From NCBI RefSeq assembly GCF_940670765.1, contig NZ_CALNVW010000034.1, positions 1 to 64,000 on the forward strand: 64,000 nucleotides of DNA, given 5' to 3'. The translations under genes were made by a program, and so were the position numbers. This DNA comes from Streptomyces sp. A 4/2 (GTDB lineage: Bacteria; Actinomycetota; Actinomycetes; Streptomycetales; Streptomycetaceae). Below, piece by piece: positions 23,558 to 32,769 of the stretch (position 1 is its first letter; each line of letters opens with the position of its first letter). Under the pieces are notes generated by a model that did no database searches, was not told where the DNA came from, and saw only the letters and a list, made by a program, of their open reading frames with translations.

Positions 23558-25231
23558 GTGACGACCATCACCCCGGATCCCGGGAACCGAAACACCCCCC
23601 GACCCTCACTTCGCGGCGAGCCCGGTGCGCCCGGTACGCTCACCGCCGTGCCACTCGCTGATCAGTACCAAAAGACCCAGAAGGACCTTTTTGTGACCTA
23701 TCCGGGAGCACCCCGTCCGGCAGAGGTCCGACCGACCCCCCTGGGGGAGCTGGCAGGACAACTGGGTATCGCGTCACCGGGCGCCGGTGAGGTCACCGGC
23801 ATCACCCACGACTCCCGGGCGGTCCGCCCCGGAGACCTGTACGCGGCCCTGCCCGGTGCCCGTCTGCACGGAGCGGACTTCGTCGAGCAGGCAGCCGGTC
23901 TGGGCGCGGCAGCGGTGCTGACGGACCCGGCCGGCGCCGAACGGGCGGCGGCCACCGGGCTGCCTGTCCTGGCCGTCGCCGACCCGCGTGCCGTGATGGG
24001 TCAGCTCGCCGCCGAGATCTACGGCCACCCCGGCCGTGACCTGCTCCAGATCGGCATCACCGGCACCTCGGGCAAGACCACCACCGCGTACCTCGTCGAG
24101 GGCGGCATCCGCGCGGCGGGACACCTCAGCGGTCTCATCGGTACGGTCGAGATGCGGATCGGCGACGAACGCATCAAGTCCGAGCGCACCACCCCCGAAG
24201 CCACCGATCTGCAGGCGCTCTTCGCGGTCATGCGCGAGCGCGGCGTCGACACGGTCGCCATGGAGGTCTCCAGCCACGCGCTGGTGCTGGGCAGGGTCGA
24301 CGGCTGCGTCTTCGACGTGGCGGTCTTCAACAACCTCAGCCCCGAGCACATGGAGTTCCACTCCGGCATGGAGGACTACTTCCAGGCCAAGGCGCAGCTG
24401 TTCACCCCGCGGCGCAGCAGGGTCGGCGTGGTGAACTTCGACGACGAGTACGGCCGCCGCCTCGTCGACGAGGCCACGGTCCCCGTCACCACCTTCTCCG
24501 CCGAGGGCCACCCGGACGCGGACTGGCGGGCCGAGGACGTCGAAGTCTCGCTGTTCACCAGCACGTTCACCGCGGTCGGCCCGAAGGGCGAGCGCATCGC
24601 CGCCAAGTCGCCGCTGGCGGGCCCCTTCAACGTCGCCAACACCCTCGCCGCCATCGTCACCCTCACCGTCGCCGGGGCCGACCCGCAGACCGCGGCGGAC
24701 GGCATCGCGGCCGTCCCCGGTGTACCGGGCAGGCTGGAGCGGATCGACGCCGGACAGCCCTATCTCGCCGTCGTCGACTACGCCCACAAGACGGACGCCG
24801 TCGAATCGGTCCTGCGCGCCCTGCGCAAGGTCACCGAAGGCAGGCTGCACATCGTGCTCGGCTGCGGCGGGGACCGCGACAAGACCAAACGCGGGCCGAT
24901 GGGCGCCGCCGCCGCACGGCTCGCCGACACCGCCGTACTGACCTCCGACAACCCCCGTGGCGAGGACCCGCTCGCGATCCTCGCCGCGATGATCGCCGGC
25001 GCCGCCGAGGTGCCGGTGCACGAGCGGGGTGACGTGCTGATCGACTCCGACCGCGCAGCCGCCATCTCCGCGGCCGTCGCCCGCGCCCGGCCCGGCGACA
25101 CCGTGCTGGTCGCGGGCAAGGGTCATGAGCAGGGTCAGGACATCGCCGGCGTGGTACGCCCCTTCGACGACCGCCAGGTCCTCCGCGCAGCAATCGAGCG
25201 CGCAGCAATCGAGAACAACAGTCAGGGATGA
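23558..25231 (+). CDS. murE: UDP-MurNAc-L-Ala-D-Glu:diaminopimelate ligase MurE
   Basis: Adds diaminopimelate to the stem peptide precursor using ATP. The 557-residue product shows the ATP loop GTSGKTTTAY (about residues 168-177), TTPEATDLQ, HMEFHSGMEDYFQAK and the DNPRGEDP motif characteristic of DAP-adding MurE. Streptomyces cell walls carry LL-DAP. The start is uncertain: GTG 23558 has CAGGA 7 bases upstream; GTG 23540 overlaps the ftsI stop; later GTGs at 23648 and 23693 would remove the unusual 45-50-residue leader. Confidence 0.93.
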   Translation: MTTITPDPGNRNTPRPSLRGEPGAPGTLTAVPLADQYQKTQKDLFVTYPGAPRPAEVRPTPLGELAGQLGIASPGAGEVTGITHDSRAVRPGDLYAALPGARLHGADFVEQAAGLGAAAVLTDPAGAERAAATGLPVLAVADPRAVMGQLAAEIYGHPGRDLLQIGITGTSGKTTTAYLVEGGIRAAGHLSGLIGTVEMRIGDERIKSERTTPEATDLQALFAVMRERGVDTVAMEVSSHALVLGRVDGCVFDVAVFNNLSPEHMEFHSGMEDYFQAKAQLFTPRRSRVGVVNFDDEYGRRLVDEATVPVTTFSAEGHPDADWRAEDVEVSLFTSTFTAVGPKGERIAAKSPLAGPFNVANTLAAIVTLTVAGADPQTAADGIAAVPGVPGRLERIDAGQPYLAVVDYAHKTDAVESVLRALRKVTEGRLHIVLGCGGDRDKTKRGPMGAAAARLADTAVLTSDNPRGEDPLAILAAMIAGAAEVPVHERGDVLIDSDRAAAISAAVARARPGDTVLVAGKGHEQGQDIAGVVRPFDDRQVLRAAIERAAIENNSQG

Positions 25232-25235
25232 CCAA

Positions 25236-26657
25236 GTGATCGCCCTCTCCCTCACCGAGATCGCCGAAATCGTCGGCGGGCAGCCGCACGACATACCGGA
25301 TCCGTCCGTCACGGTCGCCGGTCCTGTCGTCATGGACTCCCGCGCGGTAGAGCCCGGCAGTCTCTTCGTCGCCTTCGCCGGCGAACGCGTCGACGGCCAC
25401 GACTTCGCGCGGCGCGCCGTCGAAGCGGGCGCCGCCGTCGTGCTCGCCACCCGGCCCGTCGGCGTCCCGGCGATCGTGGTGCCCGACGTCACCGCCGCGC
25501 TCGGTGCGCTCGCCCGCACCGTCGTCGAGCGCCTGGGCACCGAAGTCGTCGCACTCACCGGCTCCGCGGGCAAGACATCGACGAAGGATCTGATCGCCCA
25601 ACTCCTGGAGCGCAAGGGCCCGACGGTCTACCCGGCGGGCAACCTCAACAACGAGATCGGCCTGCCGCTGACCGCCCTGCGGGCCGACGAGAACACCCGG
25701 TACCTGGTCCTCGAAATGGGTGCGCGCTACATCGGCGACATCCGCTACCTCACCGGCCTCGTACCGCCGAAGACCGGTCTCGTACTGAATGTCGGGACCG
25801 CCCACATCGGCGAGTTCGGCGGCCGTGAGCAGATCGCCCAGGCCAAGGGCGAGATGGTCGAGTCGCTTCCCGAACACGGAACGGCCGTGCTCAACGCGGA
25901 CGATCCGCTGGTCCGGGCCATGTCCTCGCGTACCAAGGCGAGCGTGCTGCTCTTCGGAGAGGCGGAGGAAGCGGACGTACGGGCAGAGAACGTCCGGCTC
26001 ACGGACACCGGACAGGCCGCATTTACGCTGCACACACCCACCGGGTGCAGCGATGTGACCTTGCGCCTGTACGGTGAGCACCACGTGTCGAACGCGCTCG
26101 CCGCGGCCGCCGTCGCGCATGAGTTGGGCATGTCCGTGGACGAGATCGCACCGGCGCTCTCCGAGGCGGGCACGCTGTCCCGCTGGCGCATGGAGGTCAC
26201 CGAGCGTCCGGACGGTGTGACGGTTGTCAACGACGCCTACAACGCAAACCCCGAGTCCATGCGAGCTGCGCTGCGTGCGCTGGCTGCCATGGGCAGGGCC
26301 GCACAGGCCAAGGGGGGACGCACGTGGGCGGTGCTCGGTCTCATGGCCGAGCTCGGTGACGAGTCGCTCGCCGAGCACGACGCGGTCGGACGGCTGGCTG
26401 TCCGGCTCAACGTGAGCAAGCTCGTGGCAGTCGGGGGCAGGGAAGCGTCCTGGCTGCAATTGGGCGCCTATAACGAGGGTTCGTGGGGTGAGGAGTCGGT
26501 GCACGTGTCCGACGCGCAGGCGGCCGTCGACCTGTTGCGCAGTGAGCTGCGTGAGGGAGATGTCGTGCTGGTGAAGGCGTCCAGGTCGGTGGGGTTGGAG
26601 CAGGTCGCGTCAGCCCTGCTCGACGGTGGTACCGAGGGCGAGGTCGCCGCCCGATGA
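25236..26657 (+). CDS. murF: UDP-MurNAc-tripeptide:D-Ala-D-Ala ligase MurF
   Basis: Adds D-Ala-D-Ala to complete the UDP-MurNAc-pentapeptide. The 473-residue protein has N-terminal MDSRAVEPGSLFVAFAGERVDGHDF, the ATP loop TGSAGKTSTKDL (about residues 109-120), NLNNEIGLPLT, and NDAYNANPESMRAAL with the family's conserved Asn-Ala-Asn-Pro. The GTG at 25236 is preceded by CAGGGA and lies 4 bases after the murE stop. Its own stop overlaps the mraY ATG (ATGA). Confidence 0.96.
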   Translation: MIALSLTEIAEIVGGQPHDIPDPSVTVAGPVVMDSRAVEPGSLFVAFAGERVDGHDFARRAVEAGAAVVLATRPVGVPAIVVPDVTAALGALARTVVERLGTEVVALTGSAGKTSTKDLIAQLLERKGPTVYPAGNLNNEIGLPLTALRADENTRYLVLEMGARYIGDIRYLTGLVPPKTGLVLNVGTAHIGEFGGREQIAQAKGEMVESLPEHGTAVLNADDPLVRAMSSRTKASVLLFGEAEEADVRAENVRLTDTGQAAFTLHTPTGCSDVTLRLYGEHHVSNALAAAAVAHELGMSVDEIAPALSEAGTLSRWRMEVTERPDGVTVVNDAYNANPESMRAALRALAAMGRAAQAKGGRTWAVLGLMAELGDESLAEHDAVGRLAVRLNVSKLVAVGGREASWLQLGAYNEGSWGEESVHVSDAQAAVDLLRSELREGDVVLVKASRSVGLEQVASALLDGGTEGEVAAR

Positions 26658-27724
26658 AGCAGATTCTCTTCTCGGGAGTCATCGGACTCTTCCTGACCCT
26701 GGTCGGCACTCCGCTGCTGATCAAGCTCCTTGCGCGCAAGGGGTACGGGCAGTTCATCCGGGACGACGGACCGCGCGGCCACCACGGCAAGCGCGGTACC
26801 CCGACCATGGGTGGTATCGCCTTCATCCTGGCGACGATCATCGCTTACCTCGCCACCAAGGCGATCACCGGCGCTCCGATGACCTTCTCGGGTGTGCTGG
26901 TGCTCTTCCTGATGGCGGGCATGGGCCTGGTCGGCTTCCTCGACGACTACATCAAGATCGTCAAGCAGCGTTCGCTGGGTCTGCGGGCCAAGGCGAAGAT
27001 GGCCGGCCAGCTGATCGTCGGTATCGCCTTCGCGGTGCTGGCACTCCAGTTCAAGGACTCCAGCGGTTACACCCCGGCCTCCACCAAGCTCTCGTTCGTC
27101 ACGGACTTCGGCTGGTCGATCGGCCCGGTGCTCTTCGTCGTCTGGGCGCTGTTCATGATCCTGGCGATGTCGAACGGCGTGAACCTCACCGACGGCCTCG
27201 ACGGTCTCGCGACCGGTGCCTCCGTGATGGTCTTCGGCGCGTACACCTTCATCGGTGTCTGGCAGTTCCAGGAGTCCTGCGCCAACGCGCAGACCCTGAC
27301 CAACCCCAGCGCCTGCTTCGCGGTCCGGGACCCGCTCGACCTGGCGGTCGTCGCGTCGGCCCTGATGGGTGCCTGCTTCGGCTTCCTGTGGTGGAACACG
27401 TCCCCCGCCAAGATCTTCATGGGCGACACCGGTTCGCTCGCCCTCGGCGGCGCGCTCGCCGGTCTGGCCATCTGCTCCCGCACGGAGTTCCTGATGGCGA
27501 TCCTCGGCGGCCTCTTCGTCCTGATCACCATGTCCGTCGTGATCCAGGTCGGCTCCTTCAAGATGACCGGCAAGCGGGTCTTCAAGATGGCGCCGCTCCA
27601 GCACCACTTCGAACTCAAGGGGTGGTCCGAAGTCCTTGTCGTGGTCCGCTTCTGGATCATCCAGGGCATGTGCGTGATCGTCGGTCTCGGACTCTTCTAC
27701 GCGGGCTGGGCGGCCGAGAAGTGA
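26654..27724 (+). CDS. mraY: Phospho-MurNAc-pentapeptide translocase MraY
   Basis: An integral membrane enzyme that makes lipid I from UDP-MurNAc-pentapeptide and undecaprenyl phosphate. The 356-residue protein has about ten membrane segments. It shows the hallmark cytoplasmic motifs GTPTMGG, the Asp pair in FLDDYIK, NLTDGLDGLA, FMGDTGSLALG and the histidine loop PLQHHFELKGW. ATG overlaps the murF stop, and the stop overlaps the murD GTG, so the three genes are translationally coupled. Confidence 0.97.
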   Translation: MKQILFSGVIGLFLTLVGTPLLIKLLARKGYGQFIRDDGPRGHHGKRGTPTMGGIAFILATIIAYLATKAITGAPMTFSGVLVLFLMAGMGLVGFLDDYIKIVKQRSLGLRAKAKMAGQLIVGIAFAVLALQFKDSSGYTPASTKLSFVTDFGWSIGPVLFVVWALFMILAMSNGVNLTDGLDGLATGASVMVFGAYTFIGVWQFQESCANAQTLTNPSACFAVRDPLDLAVVASALMGACFGFLWWNTSPAKIFMGDTGSLALGGALAGLAICSRTEFLMAILGGLFVLITMSVVIQVGSFKMTGKRVFKMAPLQHHFELKGWSEVLVVVRFWIIQGMCVIVGLGLFYAGWAAEK

Positions 27725-29160
27725 ACTGGCAGGGCAAGCGGGTCACCGTCGCGGGCATGGGCGTCTCCGGGCTTCCGGCGGCGCGTGCCCTGCACGGTCT
27801 GGGAGCGGTCGTCACCGTCGTCAACGAGTCCGACGACGAGCGCTCCCGTACCGAGGCCGCTCAACTGACGCCCCTGGGCGTCACGGTGCGCCTCGGTGAC
27901 GGGGCGACGCTGCCCGAAGGCACCGAACTGGTCGTCACCGCACCGGGCTGGCGGCCCGACAAGCCGCTCTTCCGGGCGGCGGCCGAAGCGGGTGTCCCGG
28001 TCTGGGGCGACGTGGAACTGGCCTGGCGGCTGCGCCGGCCGGGCGCCGCCCCCTGGCTCGCGGTCACCGGTACCAACGGGAAGACCACGACCGTACGGAT
28101 GCTCGCCTCGATCCTGCGGGCGGCCGGACTGCGCACCGAGGCCGTCGGCAACATCGGCGTCTCGCTCCTCGACGCCGTGCTCGGCGACCAGGAGTACGAC
28201 GTACTCGCCGTCGAACTCTCCAGCTACCAGCTGCACTGGGCGCCCAGCCTGCGCATGCACTCGGCCGCCGTGCTCAACCTGGCCCCCGACCACCTCGACT
28301 GGCACGGCTCCATGGAGGCGTACGCCGCAGACAAGGGCCGGGTCTACGAGGGCAACAGCGTCGCCTGCGTCTACAACGTGGCCGACCCGGCCACCGAGGA
28401 ACTGGTCCGCGCCGCGGACGTCGAGGAGGGCTGCCGTGCCATCGGCTTCACCCTCGGCGCCCCCGGTCCCTCCCAGCTCGGTGTGGTCGACGGCATCCTG
28501 GTGGACCGCGCGTTCGTGGCGAACCGGCAGAAGCAGGCCCAGGAGCTCGCCGAGGTCACCGACATCGGCCGGCCCGCCGAGGACGTTCCGGGCCCTCGCA
28601 CGGTCGCCCCGCACAACATCGCCAACGCCCTCGCGGCAGCCGCCCTGGCCCGCGCGTACGGCGTCCCGCCCACCGCCGTACGGGACGGGCTCCGGGACTT
28701 CCGTGCCGACCCGCACCGTATCGAGCAGGTCGCCCGGATCGCCGATGTCACCTATGTCGACGACTCCAAGGCCACCAACACCCATGCCACCGAGGCTTCC
28801 CTGGCCGCCTACGACCCGATCGTCTGGATCGCGGGCGGCCTCGCCAAGGGGGCGAGCTTCGACGATCTCGTCATCGGGTCGGCGAAGCGGCTCCGCGGGG
28901 TCGTACTCATCGGCGCCGAGCGCGCCCTGATCGCCGAAGCCCTCGCGCGACACGCCCCGGAAGTCCCGGTGGTCGACCTCGACCGGACCGACACTGGGGC
29001 GATGTCGGCTGCGGTCCGGGAAGCGGCGCGCCTCGCCCGGCCGGGAGACACGGTTCTGCTGGCTCCGGCCTGTGCCTCCATGGACATGTTCGCCAACTAC
29101 AACAAGCGCGGCGAGGCATTCGCCGACGCGGTGCGCGAGTTGGCCGCCGAGAGCTGCTAG
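27721..29160 (+). CDS. murD: UDP-MurNAc-L-alanine:D-glutamate ligase MurD
   Basis: Adds D-glutamate to UDP-MurNAc-L-Ala. The 479-residue product has an N-terminal Rossmann-like UDP-binding domain (VTVAGMGVSGLPAARAL), the ATP loop TGTNGKTTTVRM, LNLAPDHLDWHGSMEAY and YVDDSKATNTHAT. GTG at 27721 overlaps the mraY TGA as GTGA. A 75-base gap with a GGCCGTACGGCC palindrome (about 29178) follows before ftsW, a possible internal break in the operon. Confidence 0.96.
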   Translation: MNWQGKRVTVAGMGVSGLPAARALHGLGAVVTVVNESDDERSRTEAAQLTPLGVTVRLGDGATLPEGTELVVTAPGWRPDKPLFRAAAEAGVPVWGDVELAWRLRRPGAAPWLAVTGTNGKTTTVRMLASILRAAGLRTEAVGNIGVSLLDAVLGDQEYDVLAVELSSYQLHWAPSLRMHSAAVLNLAPDHLDWHGSMEAYAADKGRVYEGNSVACVYNVADPATEELVRAADVEEGCRAIGFTLGAPGPSQLGVVDGILVDRAFVANRQKQAQELAEVTDIGRPAEDVPGPRTVAPHNIANALAAAALARAYGVPPTAVRDGLRDFRADPHRIEQVARIADVTYVDDSKATNTHATEASLAAYDPIVWIAGGLAKGASFDDLVIGSAKRLRGVVLIGAERALIAEALARHAPEVPVVDLDRTDTGAMSAAVREAARLARPGDTVLLAPACASMDMFANYNKRGEAFADAVRELAAESC

Positions 29161-29235
29161 GAAGGCGTCTCCTGGTCGGCCGTACGGCCCCGCGCCGGGA
29201 CCCGGCGGAGCCGGGCACGAGTGGAGGGGACAGAC

Positions 29236-30573
29236 ATGCCGGTCAAGGACAGAGGCGGGCGTGGTGGCACCGGGACGGCCCGCCGTTCCGCGGCCACGGG
29301 GCGGGGCCCCGGGCCGCGCGGCTCGCAGAGCAGCGGAATCGGCCAGCTGCGACGGGCGTACGAACAGGCGAGAAGCGCCTGGGACCGGCCTCTGACGGCC
29401 TACTACCTCATCGTGGGCTCCGCCTTCCTGATCATCGTACTGGGCCTTGTCATGGTCTACTCAGCCTCGATGATCAAGGCTCTGGAACTCTCCGAGCCCG
29501 GTACGTACTTCTTCCGCAAGCAGTTGTTCGCCGCGGCCCTGGGCGGCGGCCTGATGTTCGTCGCGACCCGGATGCCCGTGAAGCTGCACCGCGCCTTCGC
29601 GTACCCGCTCCTCGCGGGAACCATCTTCCTGATGGTGCTCGTGCAGGTGCCGGGGATCGGCCGGTCCGTCAACGGAAACCAGAACTGGATCTCGCTGGGC
29701 GGCCCGTTCATGCTCCAGCCGAGCGAGTTCGGCAAACTCGCCCTGATCCTCTGGGGCGCCGATCTGCTCGCCCGTAAACAGGACAAGAAGCTGCTGACCC
29801 AGTGGAAACACATGCTCGTGCCGCTCGTTCCCGGCACCTTCGTGCTGCTCGGACTGATCATGCTCGGCGGCGACATGGGAACTGCGATCATTCTCACCGC
29901 GATCCTCTTCGGCCTGCTCTGGCTCGCGGGGGCGCCCACCCGGATGTTCGCGACCGTGCTCGGCGTCGCGGCCTTCCTGGCCTTCGTGCTGATCAAGACC
30001 AGTCCCAACCGGATGGGCCGGCTCGCCTGCATCGGCGCGACCGACCCGGGCCCGAACGACCAGTGCTGGCAGGCGGTGCACGGAATCTACGCGCTGGCCT
30101 CGGGCGGCTGGTTCGGATCCGGACTGGGGGCGAGTGTGGAGAAATGGGGTCAACTCCCCGAACCCCACACCGACTTCATCTTCGCCGTGACGGGTGAGGA
30201 GCTGGGTCTCGCGGGGACTCTGTCGGTACTCGCCCTCTTCGCGGCTCTAGGCTATGCGGGTATCCGCGTGGCCGGACGCACGGAGGACCCCTTCGTGAGG
30301 TACGCAGCGGGAGGTGTGATCACCTGGATTCTGGTCCAGACAGTGATCAACGTCGGTGCGGTGCTCGGTCTGCTGCCGATCGCCGGTGTCCCGCTCCCGC
30401 TGTTCTCCTACGGGGGCTCAGCCCTGCTGCCGACCATGTTCGCCGTCGGGCTGCTGATCGCCTTCGCGCGGTCGGACCCCGCAGCGAGAACGGCTCTGGC
30501 CTTGCGGAGGCCCGGGGTGAGATGGAAGTCGATGAGACGGCGCGTCAAGAAGCGTCCGTCCGGAGAGCGGTGA
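29236..30573 (+). CDS. ftsW: Septal peptidoglycan glycosyltransferase FtsW (SEDS)
   Basis: A SEDS-family polymerase partnered with FtsI. The 445-residue product has a basic, Gly-rich cytoplasmic N terminus of about 55 residues, then about ten membrane helices. SEDS features include NGNQNWISLGGPFMLQPSEFGKL with the conserved E/K region, GGDMGTA, and FPLFSYGG-like PLPLFSYGGSALL near the C terminus. The ATG at 29236 is preferred because GGAGGGG lies 7 bases before it; a GTG five codons upstream overlaps that site. Confidence 0.95.
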   Translation: MPVKDRGGRGGTGTARRSAATGRGPGPRGSQSSGIGQLRRAYEQARSAWDRPLTAYYLIVGSAFLIIVLGLVMVYSASMIKALELSEPGTYFFRKQLFAAALGGGLMFVATRMPVKLHRAFAYPLLAGTIFLMVLVQVPGIGRSVNGNQNWISLGGPFMLQPSEFGKLALILWGADLLARKQDKKLLTQWKHMLVPLVPGTFVLLGLIMLGGDMGTAIILTAILFGLLWLAGAPTRMFATVLGVAAFLAFVLIKTSPNRMGRLACIGATDPGPNDQCWQAVHGIYALASGGWFGSGLGASVEKWGQLPEPHTDFIFAVTGEELGLAGTLSVLALFAALGYAGIRVAGRTEDPFVRYAAGGVITWILVQTVINVGAVLGLLPIAGVPLPLFSYGGSALLPTMFAVGLLIAFARSDPAARTALALRRPGVRWKSMRRRVKKRPSGER

Positions 30574-30579
30574 ATTTCG

Positions 30580-31674
30580 GTGCATGTCGTACTCGCCGGC
30601 GGGGGGACCGCCGGCCACATCGAGCCGGCGCTCGCCCTTGCGGATGCCCTGCGCAGGCAGGACCCGACCGTAGGCATCACGGCCCTCGGCACGGAGCGCG
30701 GACTCGAAACCCGTCTCGTGCCCGAACGGGGCTACGAGTTGGGGCTCATCCCCGCCGTACCGCTGCCCCGCAGGCCCACGCCTGAGCTGATCACCGTCCC
30801 CGGACGGCTGCGCGGCACCATCAAGGCGGCCGAGCAGATCCTTGAGCGGACCCGGGCCGACTGCGTCGTCGGGTTCGGCGGCTACGTGGCCCTCCCCGGC
30901 TATCTCGCGGCCAAGCGGCTCGGGGTGCCGATCGTCGTGCACGAGGCCAACGCCCGACCCGGACTGGCCAACAAGATCGGCTCCCGGTACGCCGCCGCGG
31001 TGGCCGTCTCCACGCCGGACAGCAAGCTCCGGGGCGCCCGCTACATCGGCATCCCGCTGCGCCGCACCATCGCCACCCTCGACCGCGCCCGGGTCCGCCC
31101 GGAGGCGCGCGCCGCCTTCGGGCTCGACCCCAACCTGCCGACGCTGCTGGTCTCCGGCGGATCGCAGGGCGCCCGCCGCCTCAACGAGGTGGTCCAGCAG
31201 GTTGCTCCGGTGCTCCAGCGCTCCGGGATCCAGATCCTGCACGTGGTCGGCCCGAAGAACGAACTGCCGCGTGTCGACAACATGCCCGGAATGCCGCCCT
31301 ACCTCCCGGTACCGTACGTGGACCGGATGGACCTCGCGTACGCCGCGGCCGACATGATGCTCTGCCGCGCGGGCGCGATGACCGTGGCCGAACTCTCCGC
31401 CGTCGGGCTGCCCGCCGCGTACGTCCCGTTGCCGATCGGCAACGGCGAACAGCGGCTCAACGCCCAGCCGGTGGTGAACGCGGGCGGCGGCCTGCTGGTG
31501 GACGACGCACAGCTGACCCCCGAGTGGGTCCAGGGCAACGTCCTTCCGGTACTCGCCGACCCGCACCGGCTGTTCGAGATGTCCCGCGCTGCCGCCGAAT
31601 TCGGCCGCCGGGACGCCGACGACCTGCTCGTCGGCTTGGTGTACGAGGCGATTGCCGCACGCCGCCAGGCGTGA
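30580..31674 (+). CDS. murG: Lipid II synthase MurG (UDP-GlcNAc transferase)
   Basis: A membrane-peripheral GT28 glycosyltransferase that adds GlcNAc to lipid I to make lipid II. The 364-residue GT-B protein starts VVLAGGGTAGHIEPALALAD with the G-loop, has VVGFGGYVALPG, VHEANARPGLANK, LLVSGGSQGARRLNE and the donor-site CRAGAMTVAELSAVGLPA. The GTG start is 6 bases after the ftsW stop. murC, which commonly follows murG in other bacteria, is absent; ftsQ follows directly. Confidence 0.96.
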   Translation: MHVVLAGGGTAGHIEPALALADALRRQDPTVGITALGTERGLETRLVPERGYELGLIPAVPLPRRPTPELITVPGRLRGTIKAAEQILERTRADCVVGFGGYVALPGYLAAKRLGVPIVVHEANARPGLANKIGSRYAAAVAVSTPDSKLRGARYIGIPLRRTIATLDRARVRPEARAAFGLDPNLPTLLVSGGSQGARRLNEVVQQVAPVLQRSGIQILHVVGPKNELPRVDNMPGMPPYLPVPYVDRMDLAYAAADMMLCRAGAMTVAELSAVGLPAAYVPLPIGNGEQRLNAQPVVNAGGGLLVDDAQLTPEWVQGNVLPVLADPHRLFEMSRAAAEFGRRDADDLLVGLVYEAIAARRQA

Positions 31675-31691
31675 CCCCCTAAGGAGCGAGC

Positions 31692-32495
31692 GTGGCCGGA
31701 CCGACGACCGCACAGCGCGGTGGACGCAAACCAGCGGCGGAGTCCGGCCGCACCCGCCCCCCGGGAGCCGGCGGCCCAGGCCGTCTGCGGCTGCGCGGCA
31801 GACGACTGCTGATCCTGGTACTCGCTGTCGCTGTCGTGCTGGTGTCCGGCGGAATCTGGGCGCTATACGGCTCGACCTGGCTGCGCGCCGAGCGGGTTCG
31901 TACCAGCGGGGTGCGCGTTCTGACCCGGGACCAGGTGGAGTCGGCGGCAGCCGTTCCGATCGGTGCACCGCTGATTTCCGTCGATACGACCGCCGTGGAG
32001 AACAGACTCCGGAATAAATTGCCGCGAATCGACTCGGTGACCGTCACCCGTTCATGGCCGCACACCATCAGCCTGAAAGTGACCGAGCGAAAGCCGGTAC
32101 TGCTCATGAAGTCGAGCGGTAAGTACACCGAAGTGGACGCGAAGGGCGTCCGTTTCGACACGGTGGACAGCGCACCCAAGGGAGTGCCGCTCCTCGAATT
32201 GACGGCCGATCAGTCACCGAGCCATCTGCGTTTCGGTACGGACCGGCTACGGGTCGAGGCGGTCCGGGTGGCCGGAGAACTTCCGTCCGCTGTAGCCGCG
32301 GAAACCCTTTTCGTCCGGGTCCGTTCGTACGACTCCATCTCGCTGGAGCTGACCGGGCACCGCGTGGTGACATGGGGGAGCAGCGAGTTCGGCCCCGCGA
32401 AGGCGCACACGCTCATTGCGCTGATGAAAGCGGATCCGAAGGCCTCGCACTTCGATGTGAGTGCCCCCACCGCCCCTGCTGCGTCAGGGAGTTGA
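31692..32495 (+). CDS. ftsQ: Cell division protein FtsQ
   Basis: A bitopic divisome protein linking early and late division factors. The 267-residue product has a basic cytoplasmic tail, one membrane helix (about 40-60, LLILVLAVAVVLVSGGIWAL), then a POTRA domain (ERVRTSGVRVLTRDQVESAAAVPIGAPLISVDT) and the beta-domain with VTERKPVLLM and GVRFDTVDSAPKGVPLL. GTG start with AAGGAGCG upstream; 17 bases after murG. The 274-base gap to ftsZ follows. Confidence 0.94.
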   Translation: MAGPTTAQRGGRKPAAESGRTRPPGAGGPGRLRLRGRRLLILVLAVAVVLVSGGIWALYGSTWLRAERVRTSGVRVLTRDQVESAAAVPIGAPLISVDTTAVENRLRNKLPRIDSVTVTRSWPHTISLKVTERKPVLLMKSSGKYTEVDAKGVRFDTVDSAPKGVPLLELTADQSPSHLRFGTDRLRVEAVRVAGELPSAVAAETLFVRVRSYDSISLELTGHRVVTWGSSEFGPAKAHTLIALMKADPKASHFDVSAPTAPAASGS

Positions 32496-32769
32496 CGTAC
32501 ATCCTTGCTGGCCAGCACCCTGGTTGGTCAGCGCAACGGCTGATCACATAGGGTGAAAAGAAAAACGGGAGGTTCGGCGTGTTCGTTGAACGTGCGCCAC
32601 TTGTCGACTTAGTGTCCTGTTCGGAGAGTCCAAGGAGCAGACACACTGGTAACCCTGAACTTCACAGTTAGGGTTCGGGTCGGCGTTCGGACCGTCCCAT
32701 CGGCATCCGTCGTCGCGACGCGACAAGCGCGCAGCGGCGACACGTAACTCGAGGCGAGAGGCCTTCGAC
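32496..32769 (+). promoter_or_regulatory. ftsQ-ftsZ intergenic control region
   Basis: This 274-base non-coding interval is notably AT-richer than its surroundings (for example GGTGAAAAGAAAAACGG at 32551-32567). In S. coelicolor the equivalent interval carries several ftsZ promoters, one needed for the sporulation-associated burst of FtsZ. A loose inverted repeat, AACCCTGAAC with GTTAGGGTT, lies near 32650-32675. I cannot assign individual promoters by eye. Confidence 0.6.
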
